A stretch of 63,606 nucleotides of DNA from Ancylobacter novellus (lineage in GTDB: Bacteria; Pseudomonadota; Alphaproteobacteria; Rhizobiales; Xanthobacteraceae). This document shows, one piece after another, positions 57,203 to 63,606 of this stretch. How positions within the stretch are numbered: position 1 is the stretch's first letter; every line of letters begins with the position of its first letter. A program made the translations under genes and the position numbers. Below the pieces are notes generated by a model. It was given only the letters and a program-made list of their open reading frames with translations. It was not told where the DNA came from and ran no database searches. The stretch is from contig QFQD01000019.1 in assembly GCA_003241485.1 (NCBI GenBank), forward strand, positions 1 to 63,606. Direction: 5' to 3'.

Positions 57203-58861
57203 ATGACCACGCAGGAATTGCCCGAACGCGAGGCTATGGAGTTCGACGTGGTCGTCGTCGGCGGCGGTCCTTCCGGGCTCGCGGCGGCGATCCGGCTGAA
57301 GCAGCTCGACCCGGACCTCTCCGTCGTGGTGGTGGAGAAGGGCTCGGAGATCGGCGCGCACATCCTCTCCGGCGTGGTGATTGATCCTGTCGGGCTCGAC
57401 CGGCTGTTTCCGGACTGGCGCGCTGACGCCGACGCCCCGCTGAAAACGCCGGTGACGGATGACCGCTTCTACCTGCTGGGACCTGCCGGTTCGGTGCGGC
57501 TGCCCAACGCCTTCATGCCGCCCTTGATGAACAATCACGGCAATTACGTCGGCTCGCTCGGCACGGTGTGCCGCTGGCTTGCAGCGAAGGCCGAGGAACT
57601 GGGCGTCGAGATCTATCCCGGCTTTGCCGCCAGCGAAGTGCTCTATGAAGACGGCGCGGTGGTCGGCATCGCCACTGGCGACATGGGTGTGGGGCGCGAC
57701 GGCGAGATCACCGACCGCTTCACCCGCGGCATGGAGCTGCGGGCGAAATACACCCTGTTTGCCGAAGGCGCGCGTGGCCAGCTCACAAAGCAGCTGATCG
57801 CCCGCTATGGCCTCAGCGAAGGCCGCGAGCCGCAGAAATTCGGCCTTGGTCTGAAGGAATTGTGGACCGTGCCGGCCGAGCAGCACCGTCCGGGCCTTGT
57901 GCAGCACTCCTTCGGCTGGCCGCTGGATTCGAAGACCGGCGGCGGCTCGTTCCTCTACCATATGGAGGACCGGCAGGTGATGGTGGGCTTCGTGGTCCAC
58001 CTCAACTATTCCAACCCCTATCTCTCGCCCTTCGAGGAATTCCAGCGCTTCAAGACGCACCCCTTGGTGCGCGCGACGCTGGAAGGCGGCAAGCGCGTGG
58101 CCTATGGCGCGCGGGCGATCACCGAGGGCGGCTACCAGTCTGTGCCGAAGCTCGCCTTTCCCGGTGGGGCGCTGCTGGGCTGTGGCGCCGGCTTCGTCAA
58201 CGTGCCGCGCATCAAGGGCAGCCACAATGCGGTGCTGTCCGGCATCCTCGCGGCGGAGGAACTGGTGCCCGCGCTCAAGGCCGGCCGCCAGCACGACGAA
58301 CTGGCCGGCTATGAAGCCGGCTGGCGCAGCTCGGCCATCGGCGCCGACCTTTACAAGGTGCGCAACGTCAAGCCGCTGTGGTCGAAGCTCGGCACCTATG
58401 TCGGCATCGCGCTTGGCGGGCTCGACATGTGGGCGAACACGCTGCTGGGCGTCTCGCCCTTCGGCACGCTCAAGCACGGCAAGCCGGACAGCGCCACGCT
58501 GAAGCCGGCGGCGCAGTCCAAGAAGATCGACTACCCCAAGCCGGACGGCGTGGTGTCGTTCGATCGGCTGTCCTCGGTGTTCCTGTCGAACACCAATCAC
58601 GAGGAAGACCAGCCGATCCACCTGAAGGTGGGCGACCTCGGCTTGCAGAAGGCCTCCGAATTCGAGGTCTATGCCGGCCCGTCCAGCCGCTACTGCCCGG
58701 CCGGCGTCTATGAATGGGTGGAGAAGGATGGCGACGAGGTCTTCGTAATCAACGCGCAGAACTGCGTGCACTGCAAGACCTGCGACATCAAGGACCCCAA
58801 CCAGAACATCACCTGGGTCGCGCCCGAGGGCGGCGGCGGGCCGAACTACCCGAATATGTGA
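57203..58861 (+). CDS. Electron-transfer flavoprotein-ubiquinone oxidoreductase
   Basis: Membrane-associated FAD and [4Fe-4S] enzyme that passes electrons from reduced ETF to ubiquinone, linking fatty-acid and amino-acid oxidation to respiration. It is 552 residues. The FAD-binding N-terminus is VVVVGGGPSGLAAAIRLKQL. The cluster cysteines are in SSRYCPAGVYEW and NCVHCKTCDIKDPNQN near the C-terminus. ATG 57203 has GGGAGG upstream (an upstream frame opens at 57158). The enoyl-CoA hydratase at 20 kb is a likely metabolic partner. Confidence 0.96.
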   Translation: MTTQELPEREAMEFDVVVVGGGPSGLAAAIRLKQLDPDLSVVVVEKGSEIGAHILSGVVIDPVGLDRLFPDWRADADAPLKTPVTDDRFYLLGPAGSVRLPNAFMPPLMNNHGNYVGSLGTVCRWLAAKAEELGVEIYPGFAASEVLYEDGAVVGIATGDMGVGRDGEITDRFTRGMELRAKYTLFAEGARGQLTKQLIARYGLSEGREPQKFGLGLKELWTVPAEQHRPGLVQHSFGWPLDSKTGGGSFLYHMEDRQVMVGFVVHLNYSNPYLSPFEEFQRFKTHPLVRATLEGGKRVAYGARAITEGGYQSVPKLAFPGGALLGCGAGFVNVPRIKGSHNAVLSGILAAEELVPALKAGRQHDELAGYEAGWRSSAIGADLYKVRNVKPLWSKLGTYVGIALGGLDMWANTLLGVSPFGTLKHGKPDSATLKPAAQSKKIDYPKPDGVVSFDRLSSVFLSNTNHEEDQPIHLKVGDLGLQKASEFEVYAGPSSRYCPAGVYEWVEKDGDEVFVINAQNCVHCKTCDIKDPNQNITWVAPEGGGGPNYPNM

Positions 58862-58868
58862 GGGGCTC

Positions 58869-59906
58869 ATGCGCAAGACCTTGCTCGCGGCGCTGCTCGT
58901 CACGCTCGCCCCAATGGCGCAGGTCCCTATGGCGCAGGCACAGGACGCGCCGGACTATGGGCGCTACCGCGAGGGGCTGTTCCTGCGCTATCTCGACTCC
59001 GAGCCGGGCCTGCTCGCCAGGGTGCCGCGCATCGGCCTTGCCTTCCCCGGCAGCGGGCGGCTGAGCGCCGATCTGGATTCCGGCTCCACCGGCATCGTGG
59101 TGGCGGCGGCCTACATTCCCGGCTTCGAGCAGTTGCCCTCGCAGGGGCCGGGCAAGCTGACCTATTCCAGCTCCGGCCGGGTGATGGTCGGCCAGTGGGT
59201 CGTGACGCCGGTGTCGCTCGTGGGCCGCGAGGGCGCGAGCGTGACGACGGAGCCGATGCCCGTGCTTGCCGTCACCGAGCTGCAATGCCTCGATTATGCG
59301 CGCGACTGCACGCCGCGCCAGATGCCCGAGCATATCGCCATGGTCGGGGTCGGCTTCGCCCGCGAGGCCGACCAGCAGAGCCAGTCGACGCCGGACAAGA
59401 ACCCGCTGCTGCATGTGGCGGGCGGCGCCGGGCCGCGCCGGCAGGGCTACATCCTCTCGCGCGAGGGTGTGCATGTCGGCCTGACGGGCGAAAACACCAA
59501 AGGCGGCTTCCGTTATCTCAAGCTCGACCGCCGGCCGGACAATGCGGACTGGCAGGCGACACCGGCCTGCATCTCGGTCAACGGCAACGTGCCGCCCGCC
59601 TGCGGCACGGTGCTGGTCGATACCGGGGTGTCGGCGATGTACACCACGCTGCCGCCCGCGCAGGCGCAGGGCGCGACCGGCACGCTGCCCGAGGGCGCTC
59701 AGGTGGCGATTACCGTTGGCTCAGGCGCCTCGGCCTTCCCGCTCTACAGCTTCGCGGTGGGCGACGGCTCGCCGCTGGCGCCGGACGCCATACATCTGCG
59801 CGTCGCGCCCGACCGGGTGTTCGTCAACACCAGCTTCCACCTGCTGAACGGCTATGACGTGCTGTTCGACGGCGAGGGCGGCTATGTCGGCTTCCGCAGC
59901 CGGTAG
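58869..59906 (+). CDS. Secreted pepsin-like (bilobal) protein of unknown function
   Basis: 345-residue exported protein with a signal peptide ending near AQAQD. Two segments resemble aspartic-protease active sites: SADLDSGSTGIVVAAAYIPG at about residue 66 (D-S-G-S) and GTVLVDTGVSAMYTTLP at about residue 252 (D-T-G). The C-terminus, NGYDVLFDGEGGYVGFRSR, fits the pepsin-fold tail. This suggests a bacterial A1-like peptidase or an inactive relative. It lies seven bases after etfQO on the same strand, perhaps co-transcribed. I know no close named homolog. Confidence 0.7.
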   Translation: MRKTLLAALLVTLAPMAQVPMAQAQDAPDYGRYREGLFLRYLDSEPGLLARVPRIGLAFPGSGRLSADLDSGSTGIVVAAAYIPGFEQLPSQGPGKLTYSSSGRVMVGQWVVTPVSLVGREGASVTTEPMPVLAVTELQCLDYARDCTPRQMPEHIAMVGVGFAREADQQSQSTPDKNPLLHVAGGAGPRRQGYILSREGVHVGLTGENTKGGFRYLKLDRRPDNADWQATPACISVNGNVPPACGTVLVDTGVSAMYTTLPPAQAQGATGTLPEGAQVAITVGSGASAFPLYSFAVGDGSPLAPDAIHLRVAPDRVFVNTSFHLLNGYDVLFDGEGGYVGFRSR

Positions 59907-59909
59907 CCG

Positions 59910-60371
59910 CTAGAACAGGCTCAGCACGAAGGCGGCGAGCAGGATGATGGCGGCCCACAGGTCCGAGATCATCGCCACGTTTTCGCGCAGGTTCCGCTCC
60001 GGGCGCCGCAGGTGATTGAGGCCGGCGAGGCCGAGGAACAGCCCGCCGATAAACGCGACCGGCAGCACCCAGATCGAGAACACGATGGACAGAAGGCCCG
60101 CGGCGCCGATGGAGACATTGGCGAAGCCGAGTTCCTGCGCGATGACATGCGCACGCGGTTCGTCGACGCCCAATATGCCCTTCAGCGTATAGCCTGGCCG
60201 CAGGATCTGCGACACGCCCGCCAGCAGCAGCCGCACGCCAACTGCCCAGAAGGCGAACCATTTGATCGACACCAGCACGAAGCTGACGACGCCGGTGGTG
60301 GTCGACATCTCGCCGACGATGCTGGCGATGGGCAGCACAACCATGGTGAGCAGGATGATCGCGTAGTACAT
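59910..60371 (-). CDS. Four-helix membrane protein of unknown function
   Basis: 153-residue inner-membrane protein, starting MYYAIILLTMVVLP, with about four helices. Conserved-looking soluble loop LRPGYTLKGILGVDEPRAH and ANVSIGAAGLLSI. It may belong to the DUF6790-type family, but I am not sure. The upstream in-frame 31 codons lack hydrophobic features and are rejected. It is convergent with the pepsin-like gene (3 bases apart) and divergent from phnC. Confidence 0.8.
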   Translation of the reverse strand: MYYAIILLTMVVLPIASIVGEMSTTTGVVSFVLVSIKWFAFWAVGVRLLLAGVSQILRPGYTLKGILGVDEPRAHVIAQELGFANVSIGAAGLLSIVFSIWVLPVAFIGGLFLGLAGLNHLRRPERNLRENVAMISDLWAAIILLAAFVLSLF

Positions 60372-60518
60372 GCCGTTCCGCCTCGCCCCGGCGGACCGCG
60401 CCGCTCTCTGGCGAATGTGTGAACCGCCGGCGCCCAATGTCAACGAACAGGGTTCGCCTTCCACAAAGAGCGCTGAAGGCTCGCGCCGGGCAAAACGAGA
60501 AGCCTGCGGCCTTTGGCG

Positions 60519-60559
60519 CCGTCATCCAACCGCAACATTAGCTTCATCCACGCGTCATG
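60519..60559 (+). promoter_or_regulatory. Candidate Pho box upstream of phnC
   Basis: GTCAT at 60521, TTCAT at 60543 and GTCAT at 60554 fall in an 11-base phase (22 and 11 apart), as in PhoB sites built on CTGTCAT-N4-CTGTCAC. The last copy ends 50 bases before phnC. Copies are imperfect. Confidence 0.45.
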
Positions 60560-60607
60560 CCGCGCCGCTACCTCATGCCCCGTCATTCACGGCATGGCGG
60601 AGACACG

Positions 60608-61453
60608 ATGGCGGCTGCGCTTCAGATCGATCGGGCGAGCAAGACGTACGGGGCGATGCGCGCCGTCGACAATGTCTCGCTGTCGATCCGCGAAGGTGAG
60701 CGCGTGGCGCTGATCGGCGCTTCGGGTTCCGGCAAGTCCACCCTCATCCGCCTCGCCTCCGGCCTTGCGCTGGCCGACGCGCAGGGGCAGGGCACCGGTG
60801 CCGTTCACGCCTTCGGCAAGAAGGTGCAGGAGAACGGGCGTCTCGCCTCGGAAGTGCGCGCCGCGCGGCGCAACATCGGGCTGGTGTTCCAGCAGTTCGC
60901 GCTGTCGGGCCGGCTTTCGGTGATGACCAATGTGCTGGTCGGCGCGCTCGGCCACATGAACATTCTGCGCGGCACGCTCGGCCTGTTCAATGCCGATGAG
61001 CGCCGCACCGCCTATGCCGCGCTCGCCGAGGTCGGCATCGCCCAGCACGCTGCCAAGCGGGCGCGCGAGCTTTCCGGCGGCCAGCAGCAGCGCGTCGCCA
61101 TCGCCCGCGCCCTGGTGCAGGGCGCCCGTCTCGTGCTCGCCGACGAGCCCATCGCCTCGCTGGATCCCAAATCCGCCAAGCGGGTGATGGACACGCTGGT
61201 CACGATGAGCCGCGACCACGGCATCGCGCTGGTCGTCTCGCTGCATCAGGTGGACTACGCCACCGCCTATTTCGACCGCGTGATCGCGATGAACGCCGGC
61301 CGCGTCGTGTTCGACGGTCCGGCCTCGAAGATCAACGCCGCGTTCCTGACCGAGCTCTACGGCGCCAGCGCCGAGGAGCTGATCCTGCCCAGCCAGTTCG
61401 TGGTCGGTGCCTCCGTGCCGGCTGAAAAGCAGATTTCCCAGACCGTATCCTGA
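60608..61453 (+). CDS. phnC: Phosphonate ABC transporter ATP-binding protein
   Basis: ATPase of a phosphonate/phosphite importer, 281 residues. Walker A GASGSGKSTLIR, signature ELSGGQQQRVAIARAL, Walker B LVLADEPIASLDP and the H-loop SLHQVDYA are intact. PhnC-type insert AVHAFGKKVQENGRL is visible. ATG 60608 (MAAALQIDRA) is used over a start at 60557. It begins the phnC-D-E operon, whose substrate could be phosphonate or phosphite; the genes for C-P lyase are not in the window. Confidence 0.93.
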   Translation: MAAALQIDRASKTYGAMRAVDNVSLSIREGERVALIGASGSGKSTLIRLASGLALADAQGQGTGAVHAFGKKVQENGRLASEVRAARRNIGLVFQQFALSGRLSVMTNVLVGALGHMNILRGTLGLFNADERRTAYAALAEVGIAQHAAKRARELSGGQQQRVAIARALVQGARLVLADEPIASLDPKSAKRVMDTLVTMSRDHGIALVVSLHQVDYATAYFDRVIAMNAGRVVFDGPASKINAAFLTELYGASAEELILPSQFVVGASVPAEKQISQTVS

Positions 61454-61467
61454 CAGGAGCGACATCC

Positions 61468-62469
61468 ATGAAGCGCATTCTCGCGGCCGGCCTCGTGCTC
61501 GCCGGCCTCTCCGCCCCGCTGGCGGCGCAGGAAGTCAAGGAGCTGAACTTCGGCTTCATCTCCACCGAGTCCTCCGCCAACCTCGCCAAGAGCTTCGAGC
61601 CCCTGCTCAAGGACATGGAGAAGGCCATCGGCGTGCCGGTGAAGCCCTTCTTCGTCGGTGACTATGCCGGCGTCATCGAAGGCATGCGCTTCAAGAAGGT
61701 CGATGTGGCGTGGTTCGGCAACAAGTCGGCGATGGAAGCGGTGGACCGCTCCAACGGCGAAGTGTTCGTGAAGACCGCCAAGCCGGACGGTTCCTCGGGC
61801 TATTACTCGCTGATCGTCACCAATGTCGATCGCAACGACATCAACGGCCTGAAGGACATTCTCGACTGCTCCAAGGGCTATAATTTCGGCAATGGCGATC
61901 CGAACTCGACCTCGGGCTTCCTCGTTCCCGGCTATTACGTGTTCGCGCTCAACAATGTCGATCCGGCCAAGTGCTACAAGCGCGTAGTGACCGGCAACCA
62001 TGAAGCCAACCTGCTCTCGGTCGCCAACAAGCAGGTCGACTTCGCCACCAACAACACCGAGAACATGACCCGCCTCCAGCAGACCCGTCCGGAGGAAGCG
62101 GCCAAGATCAAGGAAGTGTGGCGCTCGCCGATGATCGCCGGCGACCCGATCGTGTGGCGCAAGGACCTGCCGGCTGACCTCAAGGCGAAGATCTACACCT
62201 TCTTCATGACCTATGGCCGCAACGGTACGCCGGAAGAGATCGCCCACGCCCGCGAGGTTCTCGCCAAGACCTCGGACGGCTGGGGCCCGTTCCTCGCGTC
62301 TTCCGATGCCCAGCTGCTCCCGATCCGCCAGCTCGAACTGTTCAAGAGCCGCGTCAAGACGGAGAAGAACGACAAGCTGTCGGCTGACGAAAAGGCCGCC
62401 GAGCTGAAGAAGATCGACGCCCAGCTGGCCGATCTTGAGGCCCAGCAGAAGAAGCTGCCGGCCATGTGA
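61468..62469 (+). CDS. phnD: Phosphonate ABC transporter substrate-binding protein
   Basis: Periplasmic binding protein of 333 residues, signal peptide ending near PLAAQE. The family pattern is visible: FGFISTESSANLAKSFEPLL, VAWFGNKSAMEAVDRS and DPNSTSGFLVPGYYVF, which contains the Ser/Thr that bind the phosphonate oxygens. It follows phnC by 14 bases. The C-terminal 35 residues are helical and charged. A cluster of hairpins separates it from phnE. Confidence 0.93.
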   Translation: MKRILAAGLVLAGLSAPLAAQEVKELNFGFISTESSANLAKSFEPLLKDMEKAIGVPVKPFFVGDYAGVIEGMRFKKVDVAWFGNKSAMEAVDRSNGEVFVKTAKPDGSSGYYSLIVTNVDRNDINGLKDILDCSKGYNFGNGDPNSTSGFLVPGYYVFALNNVDPAKCYKRVVTGNHEANLLSVANKQVDFATNNTENMTRLQQTRPEEAAKIKEVWRSPMIAGDPIVWRKDLPADLKAKIYTFFMTYGRNGTPEEIAHAREVLAKTSDGWGPFLASSDAQLLPIRQLELFKSRVKTEKNDKLSADEKAAELKKIDAQLADLEAQQKKLPAM

Positions 62470-62470
62470 G

Positions 62471-62578
62471 ATCGGGGTTCCCGATCGGCATCTTCCCGGA
62501 CTGCGCGCAGGCGACTGTCCGGGAGCGCCTCCCACCACGACGCGCAATCCCGGACACGGCCACTGGCCGTTCCGGGAT
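62471..62578 (+). repeat. Cluster of four hairpins between phnD and phnE
   Basis: In 110 bases lie ATCGGG-GTT-CCCGAT (62471-62485), CCCGGAC/GTCCGGG (62495-62523), GGGAG-CGC-CTCCC (62521-62533) and a long stem ATCCCGGA-C-ACGGCCA/TGGCCGT-TCCGGGAT (62547-62578). They could protect phnD mRNA from 3' decay or represent an intergenic palindromic repeat element. Confidence 0.7.
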
Positions 62579-62616
62579 GACGTCTGTCTGATGACGCTCT
62601 TCCGAAGGGTCCAGCC

Positions 62617-63438
62617 ATGTTCTCCACCGATGTCGTTCACCGTGTCGCGACGAGCACCATGCCGCCGCCGCCCGTGACGCCGCTGTCGACCCGGCTGGTT
62701 CATCTCGCCATCGCCGCGATCACCGTTCTGGTGCTGGTCTTCGCCTGGCACGAGGCGGAGATGAACCCGGTCCAGCTCTGGCGCGACGCGGGCAATATGG
62801 CGACGCTCGGCGCCGACTTCCTGCGCCCGGACTTCACCGACTGGGACGTCTACACCAACGCGATGCTGGAAACGCTGGCCATCGCCATCTGGGGCACGCT
62901 CCTGGCGGTGATCGCGGGCATCCCGCTCGGGATTCTCTGCGCCGACAATGTCTCTCCGCGCTGGCTCGCGTTCATTGTGCGCCGCGTAATGGACGCCTGC
63001 CGCGCCATCAATGAGCTGGTGTTCGCGCTGATGTTCATCGCCGCCGTCGGCCTCGGGCCCTTCGCCGGCGTGATGGCGCTGTTCATCCACACGACGGGCG
63101 TGGTGGCCAAGCTGTTCTCGGAGGCGGTGGAAGCGATTGACCCCGCGCCGGTGGAGGGCATTCGCGGCACCGGCGGCACCTGGCTGCAGGAAATCGTCTA
63201 CGGCATCATCCCGCAGGTGCTGCCGCTGTGGATCTCCTATGCGCTCTACCGCTTCGAATCCAATGTGCGCTCGGCGACCGTGCTGGGCATCGTCGGCGGC
63301 GGCGGCATTGGCATGACCTTCAACGAGACGATGCGCGGCTTCCTCTATTCGCAGGCGGCGGCGATCCTCATCATCGTCGTGCTGACCGTCACGGTGCTCG
63401 ACGTCATCAGCCAGAATATCCGCAGGCGGTTCATCTGA
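62617..63438 (+). CDS. phnE: Phosphonate ABC transporter permease
   Basis: Inner-membrane permease of 273 residues with about six helices. The coupling loop EGIRGTGGTWLQEIVYGIIPQVLPLWISYAL, given in part, is the PhnE signature, and NVRSATVLGIVGGGGIGM follows. GAAGGG precedes ATG 62617. A hairpin around the stop (63434-63473) follows. It completes the phnCDE transporter; only one permease gene is seen before the window ends. Confidence 0.93.
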   Translation: MFSTDVVHRVATSTMPPPPVTPLSTRLVHLAIAAITVLVLVFAWHEAEMNPVQLWRDAGNMATLGADFLRPDFTDWDVYTNAMLETLAIAIWGTLLAVIAGIPLGILCADNVSPRWLAFIVRRVMDACRAINELVFALMFIAAVGLGPFAGVMALFIHTTGVVAKLFSEAVEAIDPAPVEGIRGTGGTWLQEIVYGIIPQVLPLWISYALYRFESNVRSATVLGIVGGGGIGMTFNETMRGFLYSQAAAILIIVVLTVTVLDVISQNIRRRFI

Positions 63439-63473
63439 TCGGGGGCAGGCCCTTGCATTCCTGCACGATCAGA
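63434..63473 (+). other. Hairpin over the phnE stop
   Basis: TCTGATCG/CGATCAGA with inner GCAGG/CCTGC. No T-run, so not a typical terminator. Confidence 0.45.
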
Positions 63474-63574
63474 CCTGCGTGAATTTCCCTTACGACCTGA
63501 TCGCGGGCGACCTACATCTTTTTCCAACCGCACGGCGACGATGTCGCACGACACGTCGCAGATTGGAGAAAACC

Positions 63575-63606
63575 ATGTTCCGGATTTTGCTCGCCGCCGC
63601 CCTCAT
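63575..63606 (+). CDS. Start of an exported protein (cut by window end)
   Basis: ATG 63575 with GGAGAA six bases upstream opens MFRILLAAAL, the hydrophobic start of a signal peptide. Only ten codons are visible, so no function can be given. It is 136 bases after phnE on the same strand. Confidence 0.55.
   Translation, partial: MFRILLAAAL

Overview
The window is 63.6 kb of high-GC chromosomal DNA from an alphaproteobacterium, most likely a member of Hyphomicrobiales (Rhizobiales) near Xanthobacteraceae. Signs of this are a class I lysyl-tRNA synthetase, the order gyrB / recF-dnaN-dnaA / rpsT-enoyl-CoA hydratase-mutM, an IalB-family protein, the ctaCDBGE oxidase operon with a small CoxF-like gene, an Irr-type iron box before bfd, a PdhS/PleC-like cell-cycle kinase and phasins. 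The genus call is inference; no rRNA is present to anchor it. I see no tRNA, rRNA, CRISPR array, insertion sequence or prophage.

Layout. 1-10.3 kb: a truncated PAS-PAS-GGDEF-EAL protein, a 51-residue membrane peptide followed by a SCO1-type copper chaperone, a membrane glycosyltransferase, a solute-binding protein, LysRS, a membrane protein and a ThDP enzyme. 10.3-22.9 kb: the replication region (gyrB, a LysE exporter, a VOC protein, recF, dnaN, dnaA), a gene-free 1.1 kb stretch, then rpsT, enoyl-CoA hydratase, mutM, a HAD phosphatase and IalB. 23-30 kb: the aa3 cytochrome oxidase operon ctaC-D-B-coxF-G-E, then DUF983 and surf1, with a perfect FNR/FixK box upstream. 30-33.5 kb: thrC, an M16 peptidase and a GNAT acetyltransferase. 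33.6-37.6 kb: an iron island (bfd, bfr, fbpA, fbpB) with Irr-type palindromes. 37.6-46 kb: acetoacetyl-CoA synthetase, an AsmA protein, a large sensor kinase and two phasins, which points to polyhydroxybutyrate metabolism. 46-48.2 kb: groESL under an RpoH-like promoter and a CIRCE operator. 48.3-56 kb: a dienelactone hydrolase-like protein, MarC, RNase HII, a LysR/PPOX divergent pair, a TDT permease and cydAB. 56-63.6 kb: uracil-DNA glycosylase, ETF-ubiquinone oxidoreductase, a pepsin-like secreted protein, a small membrane protein, phnCDE and the first codons of another exported protein.

Most genes are housekeeping. The observation most worth checking is groEL: it is open and otherwise canonical but lacks 19 residues in frame, including the position equivalent to E. 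coli Asp398, which is needed for ATP hydrolysis. Its 3' end is also partly duplicated downstream. Other leads are a 33-bp near-perfect TGC-rich palindrome before a phasin gene (candidate PhaR operator), a bilobal pepsin-like DSG/DTG protein, a bacterioferritin-associated ferredoxin with a His-rich tail, and clusters of inverted repeats upstream of dnaA and between phnD and phnE. I did not find a clearly new multi-gene system.
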